A stretch of DNA of 64,000 nucleotides from Metaclostridioides mangenotii (GTDB lineage Bacteria; Bacillota; Clostridia; Peptostreptococcales; Peptostreptococcaceae): NCBI RefSeq assembly GCF_017873185.1, contig NZ_JAGGJX010000001.1, forward strand, positions 744,001 to 808,000, written 5' to 3'. The notes below the pieces were generated by a model, which saw only the letters and a list, made by a program, of their open reading frames with translations, had not been told where the DNA came from and searched no databases. Shown here piece by piece: positions 45,541 to 53,394 of the stretch (positions within the stretch are counted from its first letter, which is position 1; every line of letters begins with the position of its first letter). The position numbers and the translations under genes are program-made.

Positions 45541-46632
45541 TTACTTTCTAAGTCTTTGAGATATTTTTACTGCTGTCTCGTATCTATCTTTTCCTGAAAT
45601 CCTCTCACTTTTTAAAGTTGACAGTTGATTTTGAATTTCTTTTGAAACTGAATCATATCCTCCACCAATTATTACTTTTTCAATTTTCCAATCCTTAATC
45701 TTAGATTTGGTTATATCTGTAAGTTTTTTCGGATTTGTAAGTAATATAGGGACCCCAATATCAACTGCCAAAGGGTTTATCGTTATCCCATCTGGGAAAT
45801 TAGTCCCATCTACTAAAGCTAAATCTTTTTTATTTCCAGTTAACTTCCTTATCTCTTCGCCTATTACTGTGGCAGTCTCGTATCTATCAGATCCGGCAAG
45901 TCTTATTCTTTTAAAATCTTCTAGATCCTTTTCAATAGATGCAGAAACTGAATTATATCCTCCACCTATTGTCACATCGTTTATTCCCCATCTATACAGA
46001 GCTTCATATGTAGTTGGGTTTATTTTTTTTGGTTCTGTTAGAAGTATAGGTATCCTTTTTTGTGATGCATATGAAGATATTGTTATTATATCTGAAAAAT
46101 TAGTTCCATCAACTAATACTGAATCGTCTAACTTCTTTGTTATTTTTCTTACTTCATTGCCAACTTTAACCGCTGTATCGTATCTATCAGATCCAGCTAA
46201 TCTTGTTATTTTATAGCTTGAATTTGTCTTTTCCCCATAATTATTAATAAGTACTTCCACATTTTTAGACACCGATTCTTCTCCACCAACAATTATTATA
46301 TCTTTAACTTTAAGTCTCTCGATTTCTTCCAAAGTTGATAGCCCTATGTTATTTTTTTGAGTTAAGAGGATTGAAGCATCTTTTTCGTTGGCAAGTACTG
46401 TAGACGTTAAAATATCTGTATATTTCTCACCACTTGCCAGCACCACTGATGATGTCTTTGGCTCCGGTTTCACTCCACCGCCACCTGAATTGCCACTATC
46501 TTCAAATCTAATTCCAACATCAGAATTTGATTTTCTTTTTACAAAATCATCATTAGCAAAAGCTGTACCTACAGGCAAAAGAGTCATCACACAAATACAA
46601 ATTCCTATCTTTGACAATAATTTAAATTTCAT
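45541..46632 (-). CDS. Cell-wall-binding repeat 2 (CWB2) protein
   Basis: The protein is 363 residues from MKFKLLSKIGICICVMTLLP (ATG after AGGGAGTAAAA), with a signal peptide. A short segment NSDVGIRFEDSGNSGGGGVKP follows, then three CWB2 repeats filling the rest. Each repeat has the pattern VLASGEKYTDIL / VLVDGTNFSDII / ALVDGTNFPDGI, a KIxxVIIVGG.xSVS strand and RLAGSDRYDTA or RISGKDRYETA. CWB2 repeats anchor the Cwp proteins of C. difficile to the anionic polymer PS-II. There is no second functional domain, so it may be only an anchor or adaptor. It sits inside a WxL cluster, which is unusual. Confidence 0.9.
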   Translation of the reverse strand: MKFKLLSKIGICICVMTLLPVGTAFANDDFVKRKSNSDVGIRFEDSGNSGGGGVKPEPKTSSVVLASGEKYTDILTSTVLANEKDASILLTQKNNIGLSTLEEIERLKVKDIIIVGGEESVSKNVEVLINNYGEKTNSSYKITRLAGSDRYDTAVKVGNEVRKITKKLDDSVLVDGTNFSDIITISSYASQKRIPILLTEPKKINPTTYEALYRWGINDVTIGGGYNSVSASIEKDLEDFKRIRLAGSDRYETATVIGEEIRKLTGNKKDLALVDGTNFPDGITINPLAVDIGVPILLTNPKKLTDITKSKIKDWKIEKVIIGGGYDSVSKEIQNQLSTLKSERISGKDRYETAVKISQRLRK

Positions 46633-46681
46633 TTTTACTCCCTTCAATAATTAATTTTTATTTTAGAGATTTTTTTGCAAA

Positions 46682-49357
46682 CTAAGGTATTATAGGAACA
46701 TCTTCTAAATTCCATTCTATTGTTGCGCTGTACTCGCCAGATATAATTCTGGTTGCAGGCACATCAATATATAAGCCTTGACCATTTTTCCTATCGTTTT
46801 CTAGTAGAACAAATGGAGCATTGTCCTCATTTTTATGACTTTTTATCAGAATCAAATTGTCTGTTAAAGCTTGTCTACTGTCATTATTAAAAACATAATA
46901 TATAGCATTGTCATAAGTTTTTGTTCCATCTGTATTAGTCAATTGTTTAGACATCCTTGCTTTTAAAGTCCATTCTTTTTTTACTGTTCTAGTATCAGTT
47001 ACATCAAGAGTTTGGTCTGCTATATTACCCCACCCCTTTGCACCATTTTGGACAGTATAATATATGTCTCCAAATGTAATACTTGAAGGCACCTGAAACG
47101 TTAGACTTCCGTCTACAATTGTTATTATTGTACCTTTTTCAAAAGTTCTATCCCTATAGGTTACTTGATTGATTGGCGTTGTATTTCCAACTGAATCAGT
47201 AGAAAAAAATTGAAGAATATCTCCTATTTCAAATACTTGCCCGCTAGCACCTGTTTCTTCTGGCGTATTGACTTCCCATTTTCTATTTTCATCAACTATA
47301 GCCGTTATTTGAGCACCATTCTCATTAGCATCAGTTCCATTAATCTTATATGTTATAGTAGCACCAGGCTCACCTGTACCTACAATCTTTTTTGTAAGCA
47401 TATCAACATTTGTGATTAAAGTTACTGGATCTGGTGGTGTTGCATCTCTAACCTCAATTTCAGACACTTGCCCTTTATTATCTTGCGAATTATCTAATTT
47501 TTTAGTAGCATATGCTTTAATTATAGTTCCAGCTGGGTAGTAATCTGACAATGTATATTTATATAAGCCCTCTGAATCTGCTGTCATTGTATGCTCTTCA
47601 TTATCTATGCTGCTATATAAAGTTATATCAGCATAACTACTTTCAGTATATACAGGTATTAAGTTTACATTACCAAACTCATCTATTCCATTATCATCTG
47701 GTACCCATCCTTTAATCACTCTTGCCTCAACTTTTTTATCGGCATCAGTAACAGAGAATATTCTATTAGAATCATTAGGGCTTGGTACCCAATTAGTTGA
47801 AGTAGAAGCCTCTTCTCTCGTGACAAATTCCACTTCTGGCTTTGTGTTGATACCTGATATTCTCGAATATTTTTGAAACTTAGCTAATCTATTTTCTGTT
47901 TCATTAAACTTATTCGCTAGATTTTCACTACTAGATGTCGCTGCTGTTGTTCCTCCAGGTCCATCAAATGATTCAATATCGCCAAAGTCATAAGTTGCTG
48001 GCCCCATATAATCTTTACCCTTATCCCAAAAGGATATATCTACGTTATTTAGATACACATGGGAAGTATTGTAATAATTATTTATCGCTTGTCCTTTCCC
48101 CATATGTCTTATATCATACTTTGCTGCACTATCTATCTTAAAGACAGAATTTCCACCTGTGATATTTATAATATAATAATTCGGTTTAGCTATAGCATAA
48201 AATTCTGCATCTTTACGTATATGGAATTCTGAATTAGCCGCATCTAAATTTATTACATTACTTGTACCTGTAGTTGTAATATTTACTTTTGAATTTGCAT
48301 TTGCTATAAATTTTTGACCTACTTTATAGGTATCATACGGATAACCTTTCATAGTTATAGAAAAATCAGCTCCAGAACCATTTTCTTCACCTATTTCAAC
48401 AGTATTATATTGTTCATAGATAGCTGGATATGTAGTACCATTTGATCCTTGAAGATTTACTTTTGCACCATCTAATGCTGTAAAGTTTCTACTACTTCCA
48501 GTTCCTCCTGTAGAGCTATAGTACCAAAAGCACGACACATTTTTTGCCACAACTTTCCCCATAAACTCAGTATTTCTCTCAAAAACAACACTACCTGGAT
48601 ATGCTATTTCAGCTGTAGTTCTAAGATTTACAGCGCCATAAAATGTTATTTCTGCGCTAATCGCCATTAATAATCTTCCAATAGCTGCTCCTTCAATATC
48701 TGCGGTATTATCAGTAGATATATTTCCAAATCTAAATTTCCAATTTCTACTATCAGCAAGAGCGCTTTGTGTTATAAAGGCTTTCTTTGTTGTAGGACCA
48801 TTACCTGCAGTAATACTGCCTATTCCTTTTTGCGATATTATTAAATCATGCATATCAAAAATCTGAACCTCAGTTGCAGCCTTAAATGGAAGAGTTGAAT
48901 TGGTATTATTAAAAGATAAGGCTAGTTTATAATAATAGTTACCATTCTCATCTGGATGTACACGACGCCCATCAATTTCAATGCTAGTGCTTCTTGCTTT
49001 TAATGCTGCAGTTGTAGTTTTTTCTATATCACTTGTAAGTTTTATTTTTTCGACACTAGCATCATTATATGCACTCTCAAATTCACTCCAATTAGATACC
49101 TCTACCTCACCCGCATCCGCAAAAGATTCTATTAAAGTATTTTCTTTTGTTTGTGAGTTATTAATTTCTATGCCATTAGAGTTTTCTTTTAAACTTTTGT
49201 TACTAGAGACTTCATCATTTTCATCGAGATTCTTTGATAAAATTTCTCTATTATAAAAATCATTGTTACTTGAAATTGCATAAATATTAGATACCGGATT
49301 AATTAAAAGAATAATGCTTAGGAATATAGAAATTACTAACTTGAAATTTTTAAACAC
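46682..49357 (-). CDS. Large WxL-domain surface protein with pectate-lyase-like adhesin domain
   Basis: The 891-residue protein starts at GTG behind AAAGGGGGTG and has a signal peptide (1-27). Residues about 85-460 form a beta-helix-like region that begins VSNWSEFESAYNDASVEKIK, as in the pectate-lyase-like adhesive domain of Lactobacillales and clostridial surface proteins. Bacterial Ig-like modules follow (about 560-730: DPVTLITNVDMLTKKIVGTGEPGATITYKING). The C-terminal WxL domain has WTLKARMSKQL and the closing IEWNLEDVPIIP. It is exported and bound to peptidoglycan non-covalently; adhesion is the likely role. It is the first gene in the cluster, followed by the CWB2 protein after 49 bp. 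Confidence 0.88.
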   Translation of the reverse strand: MFKNFKLVISIFLSIILLINPVSNIYAISSNNDFYNREILSKNLDENDEVSSNKSLKENSNGIEINNSQTKENTLIESFADAGEVEVSNWSEFESAYNDASVEKIKLTSDIEKTTTAALKARSTSIEIDGRRVHPDENGNYYYKLALSFNNTNSTLPFKAATEVQIFDMHDLIISQKGIGSITAGNGPTTKKAFITQSALADSRNWKFRFGNISTDNTADIEGAAIGRLLMAISAEITFYGAVNLRTTAEIAYPGSVVFERNTEFMGKVVAKNVSCFWYYSSTGGTGSSRNFTALDGAKVNLQGSNGTTYPAIYEQYNTVEIGEENGSGADFSITMKGYPYDTYKVGQKFIANANSKVNITTTGTSNVINLDAANSEFHIRKDAEFYAIAKPNYYIINITGGNSVFKIDSAAKYDIRHMGKGQAINNYYNTSHVYLNNVDISFWDKGKDYMGPATYDFGDIESFDGPGGTTAATSSSENLANKFNETENRLAKFQKYSRISGINTKPEVEFVTREEASTSTNWVPSPNDSNRIFSVTDADKKVEARVIKGWVPDDNGIDEFGNVNLIPVYTESSYADITLYSSIDNEEHTMTADSEGLYKYTLSDYYPAGTIIKAYATKKLDNSQDNKGQVSEIEVRDATPPDPVTLITNVDMLTKKIVGTGEPGATITYKINGTDANENGAQITAIVDENRKWEVNTPEETGASGQVFEIGDILQFFSTDSVGNTTPINQVTYRDRTFEKGTIITIVDGSLTFQVPSSITFGDIYYTVQNGAKGWGNIADQTLDVTDTRTVKKEWTLKARMSKQLTNTDGTKTYDNAIYYVFNNDSRQALTDNLILIKSHKNEDNAPFVLLENDRKNGQGLYIDVPATRIISGEYSATIEWNLEDVPIIP

Positions 49358-49518
49358 ACTTAATTCACCCCCTTTTTGTTAATTTAAAAGACCTATTATA
49401 AAGTTTAAAATTATGCTTCTTTGGACTTTGGTAAATTATAGCATAATCAATAAAAATTTTGATCCTTTATGTTGTAAGATGTTGTTTTTTTGATGTGAAT
49501 AAAATAAATTCAATATAT

Positions 49519-49734
49519 TTAATGTAAAAATGAATATTCTTTTACATGTTTCAAACCTTCAATATCGTCTTGATTACATAATGTTATAGTATTGAACAGA
49601 TTTAATTGCTTAGCAATTACATCAGACCCTTCATAAATTGCTTTAAAATTTTCTTGCATTGTTTCTTCAAGTTCATCAAGTAATCCATAGCGTATAAAAT
49701 TCTTAGCTTGTCCATTTTAAGATAAAGAGGCCAT
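49519..49734 (-). pseudogene. Small element gene with in-frame stop at codon 6
   Basis: From ATG at 49734 (AGAGGTGATTC upstream) the frame reads MASLS, then TAA, then 65 more codons in the same frame: NGQAKNFIRYGLLDELEETM, QENFKAIYEGSDVIAKQLNL and further, ending VKEYSFLH at 49519. One A-to-T change of an AAA lysine codon would explain the stop. The protein is acidic and soluble; I do not recognise its family. It lies downstream of the 70-residue gene at 49750-49962 with 15 bp between them, and next to recombinase 2. Confidence 0.6.
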
Positions 49735-49749
49735 TGAATCACCTCTTTT

Positions 49750-49962
49750 TTATAGATATACTCCTTCATCAGCTCTATTCATTACTATTTCAGCACATAT
49801 CTTTCTTACTTTTTCATTTGCTTTGATTCTATCTTCATCACATGTATATTTCGGAAGTATAATGTATCCTGTACTACCCCCTCGCTTTAGTAATTTATCA
49901 ACTACCTTTTCACCCTGTATTACATTTTCATCAATTGGGACAACTTTATCATTATTTTTCAT
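49750..49962 (-). CDS. Small hypothetical protein divergent from recombinase 2
   Basis: The 70-residue charged protein (KNNDKVVPIDENVIQGEKVV, then KLLKRGGSTGYIILPKYTCD...RKICAEIVMNRADEGVYL) has no signal or membrane segment and a strong GGGAGGTGG ribosome binding site. I recognise no family. It is encoded divergently, 228 bp from recombinase 2. Small basic/charged proteins next to large serine recombinases can be recombination directionality factors, as in SPbeta (SprB) and skin-Cd; this role is only a candidate here. Confidence 0.6.
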   Translation of the reverse strand: MKNNDKVVPIDENVIQGEKVVDKLLKRGGSTGYIILPKYTCDEDRIKANEKVRKICAEIVMNRADEGVYL

Positions 49963-50190
49963 AAGAGTCCACCTCCCTAAATAGGTATATGTCTAATAAA
50001 ATTTGTCCTATTCATTTTAGATCAACAAACTTATCTTTATTGGAAATATGCCATTTTCAAACCATATCGTTAACGTTTTTATTGCTAAATAAATGAAAAG
50101 AAGATTTCAATCAGTTATCATTTTTTTAAGTCAAATACATAATAAAATATCCTTAAAACGAATATAGATACTGTATAAGGAGGTATTAGT

Positions 50191-51717
50191 ATGAATGTAG
50201 CAATATACCTACGTAAATCACGAGCTGATTTAGAAGCTGAGAAAAATGGCGAATTCGAGACATTAAAAAGGCATAAATCCTCACTTCTGAAATTAGCCAA
50301 GAAAGAAAAATATAATATTGTTGAAATCAAAGAAGAGCTAGTAAGTGGCGAATCCATAATACATAGACCAAGAATGATTGAATTATTACAAGAGGTAGAA
50401 AATGAAAAGTATGATGCTGTATTAGTAATGGATATTGACCGTTTAGGTCGTGGTGGTATGAAAGACCAAGGTGTTATATTAGAAACCTTTAAAAATAGTA
50501 ATACAAAGATTATAACTCCACAAAAAATATACGATTTAGAAAATGATTTAGATGAACAATATACTGAGTTAGAATCATTTATCGCTAGACAAGAATTAAA
50601 AATGATAAAGAAAAGATTAGAACGAGGTCGTAAAAAAAGTATTGAAGAAGGAAAATTTATATTCGGTACTGCACCTATTGGATATGACATTGCAAAAAAC
50701 GATAAGAAAGAAAAGATACTTATAAAAAATGATAAAGCTTACATAATTAAATTAATCTATGATTTATATGTTAATGAGGACATGGGAATTTATAAAATAG
50801 CAAATCATTTAAACAATAAAGGTTTAAGCCCCATAAAAATAGATAAATGGACACCTTCTACGATAAACAGAATTATACAGAACAAGGCTTATTGTGGATA
50901 TATTATGTATAGTAAAATAGTAAACACTAAAAAATATAATGAAAATGGCAATGAAATTAGAGTTAAAAACTCCGCTGAAAATGTACTCTGCTATGAGGGG
51001 AAACATGAACCAATAATTGATATTGAAACTTGGGAAAAAGCACAAGAAATCAGAGAAAACCGTATAAAAAGCTTACATTTTGGAGGACATCATGCGCTAC
51101 AAAATCCATTTGCCGGTATATTAAAATGTAAAACATGCAATCATGCAATGCAAAGAAAAGTTAAAGATGAAGAAAGAACATATCTATGGTGTAAACACAG
51201 TTGTGGTAATCTTTCAATTAGGATCAGTTATTTAGAAAAATTATTATTAGAGTTTTTAGAAGATACTTTAAACAACTATCAAGTTATGGTCAGAAAAGAA
51301 GATATTAAAAATAAAACTGTTGATGAGAAAAAGATACTAGATGAAAAATTAATTAAAAAATTAAATTCTGAATTAGATGAATTAGAAAAACAAAAAATTA
51401 ACTTATTCAATTTTCTTGAAAGAGGAATTTACGATGAAGATACTTTTTTAGATCGTTCAGAATATATAAAAGATAAAATTGAAAACATAAATAAAAATCT
51501 AAGAAATCTAAACTCTAACTTAAAAAATTATCAGGAAAATGACTACAGTAAAGTTGTTTTAAAATTAAGAAATGTATTAGAATATTATGATTTAGCTAAA
51601 ACTCCTAAAGAGAAAAATAAATTGTTAAAAAGTATAATTGATGAAGTTTATTATTACAAAGATGAAGCTCATAAGACAGATGAGTGTAATTTAGAGATAA
51701 AATTAAAAGTATACTAG
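50191..51717 (+). CDS. Large serine recombinase 2 (element 2 excisionase/integrase)
   Basis: The 508-residue protein has the N-terminal resolvase domain with Ser10 in YLRKSRAD and the DIDRLGRGGMKDQG region. The recombinase domain is GYDIAKN...GIYKIANHLNNKGLSPIK...STINRIIQNKAYCGYI, followed by a zinc ribbon (CKTCNHAM near 312, CKHSCGN near 333) and a coiled-coil C-terminus. AAGGAGGT lies 7 bp before ATG. The gene ends 22 bp before the right junction of element 2 in cotE. It is highly similar to recombinase 1 over the first 150 residues and clearly divergent in the zinc-ribbon and coiled-coil part, as expected for enzymes that choose different sites in one gene. Confidence 0.93.
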   Translation: MNVAIYLRKSRADLEAEKNGEFETLKRHKSSLLKLAKKEKYNIVEIKEELVSGESIIHRPRMIELLQEVENEKYDAVLVMDIDRLGRGGMKDQGVILETFKNSNTKIITPQKIYDLENDLDEQYTELESFIARQELKMIKKRLERGRKKSIEEGKFIFGTAPIGYDIAKNDKKEKILIKNDKAYIIKLIYDLYVNEDMGIYKIANHLNNKGLSPIKIDKWTPSTINRIIQNKAYCGYIMYSKIVNTKKYNENGNEIRVKNSAENVLCYEGKHEPIIDIETWEKAQEIRENRIKSLHFGGHHALQNPFAGILKCKTCNHAMQRKVKDEERTYLWCKHSCGNLSIRISYLEKLLLEFLEDTLNNYQVMVRKEDIKNKTVDEKKILDEKLIKKLNSELDELEKQKINLFNFLERGIYDEDTFLDRSEYIKDKIENINKNLRNLNSNLKNYQENDYSKVVLKLRNVLEYYDLAKTPKEKNKLLKSIIDEVYYYKDEAHKTDECNLEIKLKVY

Positions 51718-51724
51718 TGTTTTT

Positions 51725-52540
51725 TTGGGGCACTCCAAAGATGGTTTTAGCGACGCTGCTCTTACACCTACATCAAGGTATAATTTTGCAAGAGAAGTAA
51801 ACGCTTTAATAAATGAATACAATCTAGATGGAATAGATATAGACTGGGAATATCCTGGTACTAGCGCTGCCGGTATAAAATCTAGACCGCAAGACAGAGA
51901 AAATTTCACGCTATTACTTACGGCAATAAGAGACGTTATAGGTCCAAACAAGTGGCTAAGCGTTGCGGGTACTGGAGATAATGCATATATAAACAACAGT
52001 GCTGAAATAGAAAAAATAGCCCCTATAATTGACTACTTCAACTTAATGAGCTACGATTTCACAGCTGGTGAAACTGGCGCTAACGCTAGGAAACACCACG
52101 CTAACCTATATCCATCAGATCTATCTTTAGCTGGATACAGTGTGGATTCGATGGTAGATAACCTAATAAATGCAGGGATGCCTCCTGAAAAGATACTCTT
52201 AGGAGTTCCTTTCTACGGTAGATTAGGATCTTATTTAACTAGATCCTACGATCAACTTAGAAGAGATTATATAAATAAAAACGGTTACCAATATAGATTC
52301 GATCAAGAAGCACTTGTTCCGTATTTAACTAAAGAGGGAGAATTTGCAATGTCGTTTGAAGATTCTTTATCTCTATTCTTGAAAACACAATACGTCCTTA
52401 CTAGATGTCTTGGAGGAATTTTCTCGTGGACTTCTACTTACGATCAGGCAAATATATTAGGTAATACAATGTATCAAGGAATAAATGATCCGGAGATTCT
52501 AAGAGAAGAACTGGAAGGTGTCTACGGTATATTCACTTAG
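51725..52540 (+). CDS. cotE: CotE piece 3: GH18 catalytic part
   Basis: CotE sequence begins at the attachment repeat (51740) and runs GFSDAALTPTSRYNFARE, then LDGIDIDWEYPG, PQDRENFTLLLTAIRDVIG, SVAGTGD, YFNLMSYDFTAGETG, LGVPFYGRLG and FSWTSTYDQAN to the stop at 52540. DGIDIDWE is the DxxDxDxE motif of GH18 chitinases, with the catalytic Glu at about residue 438 of the rejoined protein. In C. difficile this part is the chitinase half of CotE on the spore surface. A TTG at 51725 could start translation, but it has no ribosome binding site, so the piece is probably not translated alone. The frame is intact to the natural C-terminus. Confidence 0.9.
   Translation: MGHSKDGFSDAALTPTSRYNFAREVNALINEYNLDGIDIDWEYPGTSAAGIKSRPQDRENFTLLLTAIRDVIGPNKWLSVAGTGDNAYINNSAEIEKIAPIIDYFNLMSYDFTAGETGANARKHHANLYPSDLSLAGYSVDSMVDNLINAGMPPEKILLGVPFYGRLGSYLTRSYDQLRRDYINKNGYQYRFDQEALVPYLTKEGEFAMSFEDSLSLFLKTQYVLTRCLGGIFSWTSTYDQANILGNTMYQGINDPEILREELEGVYGIFT
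51740..51750 (+). repeat. Right attachment repeat of element 2
   Basis: GATGGTTTTAG is the direct repeat partner of 19262-19272 with one silent C/T mismatch. The next codon is AGC-starting Ser in GFSDAAL, as in CotE of C. difficile, while the left copy continues with AGA (Arg), so the strand exchange must lie within or before TTTAG. Confidence 0.8.
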
Positions 52541-52599
52541 AATATTAACTTTAATAAAAGGTAAGATGAATTAATATTTAAATAGGTAAATCCTAAAGC

Positions 52600-52670
52600 T
52601 TTGTGTAAACTTTAAAAAACCTCCCAATTAGTATATTTTTATCCTATACCAATCGGGAGGTTACACAAAG
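52600..52670. terminator. Bidirectional terminator between cotE and the 52699 gene
   Basis: AACCTCCC with further pairing bases (ATTAGTATA) pairs with the complementary TATACCAAT-GGGAGGTT arm around a T-rich loop. An outer TTGTGTAA/TTACACAA pair flanks it. It ends the plus-strand cotE transcript and the minus-strand gene at 52699. Confidence 0.75.
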
Positions 52671-52698
52671 TATGATCATTAACTTTACAATAATATAT

Positions 52699-53322
52699 TT
52701 ATGAATATAAGTTTATCTTAATTTCATAAATTTTTTTCAACATCTTTTTTAAATTTTCATTTATATCATTATTTTTTTGTCCTTTATTTTTTTCATAACC
52801 CAATTCTTTATTAACATTAAAATAAGAATCTACTGGATCTACATTTGCATCTATTGTTGCAGACATAATTTTCCAGGAATCATCTAGTTTTGAGAGATAA
52901 ATCACATAATCATTACCAGCTCCAGCATCATTTACTATCTCTCCCTTTGAATCATAAGAAAAATTTTCTGATACATATACATTAACTTTAACAGTATCTT
53001 TATATTTAGTTATACTCTTAAAATCAAACTCAAACTTTCCTTCAAATGGCTTATAGCCATTGATATCATTATTTGTTTTCTTTAAATCATTTCTAGCTTT
53101 TAAATATTGCTTAAATTCATCAGAAGCTACTGTTGAAAAAGTATTCTTCCCTCCATTAAAGTTATAATCCTCTTTAACAAAAACCTCTACTACATCTTTA
53201 ATAGAATTTTTATCATTTGCACTTAGATATTTTTTACTTATATCGTTTACAATATATACAAGTCCAATAATAAATACTATAAGAGAAAAAATTAAAATTA
53301 TTCTTTTTAACATATTAGACAT
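52699..53322 (-). CDS. Secreted/membrane-anchored hypothetical protein
   Basis: The 207-residue protein has an N-terminal hydrophobic anchor (about residues 5-26). A domain with an NTF2-like feel follows (KDVVEVFVKEDYNF...GNDYVIYLSKLDDSWKIMSATIDANVDP), similar to the N-terminal part of secreted amidase-type proteins, then a Lys/Asn-rich tail. No catalytic motif is seen. AAGGGAGC precedes ATG. It is a single gene between cotE and RNase H. Confidence 0.6.
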   Translation of the reverse strand: MSNMLKRIILIFSLIVFIIGLVYIVNDISKKYLSANDKNSIKDVVEVFVKEDYNFNGGKNTFSTVASDEFKQYLKARNDLKKTNNDINGYKPFEGKFEFDFKSITKYKDTVKVNVYVSENFSYDSKGEIVNDAGAGNDYVIYLSKLDDSWKIMSATIDANVDPVDSYFNVNKELGYEKNKGQKNNDINENLKKMLKKIYEIKINLYS

Positions 53323-53394
53323 ATTCTTTGCTCCCTTAATATAATATAAGTAGTATTAATTACTATCCTTCATAAACACTTTTATTTTTACATT

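Larger units (their letters stand above)
19262..51739 (+). mobile_element. Intervening element 2 in cotE (32,478 bp, carries lysine fermentation)
   Basis: The segment lies between imperfect 11 bp direct repeats within cotE and has a large serine recombinase gene ending 22 bp before its right edge. Its removal joins IGGWGVDGF to SDAALTPTSR in frame, as in C. difficile CotE. Apart from the recombinase and two small genes beside it, the contents are not phage-like. They are oxidoreductases, the lysine-to-butyrate pathway, a Na+/H+ antiporter-like transporter and WxL/CWB2 surface proteins. It may be an integrative island that later took on, or always had, sporulation-linked excision. Timing and direction of excision are inference. 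Confidence 0.8.

Noticed and set aside
50147-50174. Sigma-E-like pair (ATATCC ... GATACTGT) before recombinase 2
   Set aside because: A start 6-8 bp after the -10 would fall inside the ribosome binding site, leaving no usable leader, so it cannot be supported as the promoter.
50118-50690. Long minus-strand open frame (190 codons) inside recombinase 2
   Set aside because: It lies entirely opposite a convincing recombinase coding region, has no ribosome binding site, and its Ser/Phe/Leu-rich content is what the antisense of a Lys/Glu-rich gene gives.
11927-52540. cotE as an ordinary pseudogene destroyed by insertions
   Set aside because: All three pieces keep an open, phase-matched frame, the junctions are site-specific repeats, and both recombinases are intact. 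A dead gene would be expected to gather frameshifts. Inactivation without excision is still possible until junctions are tested.
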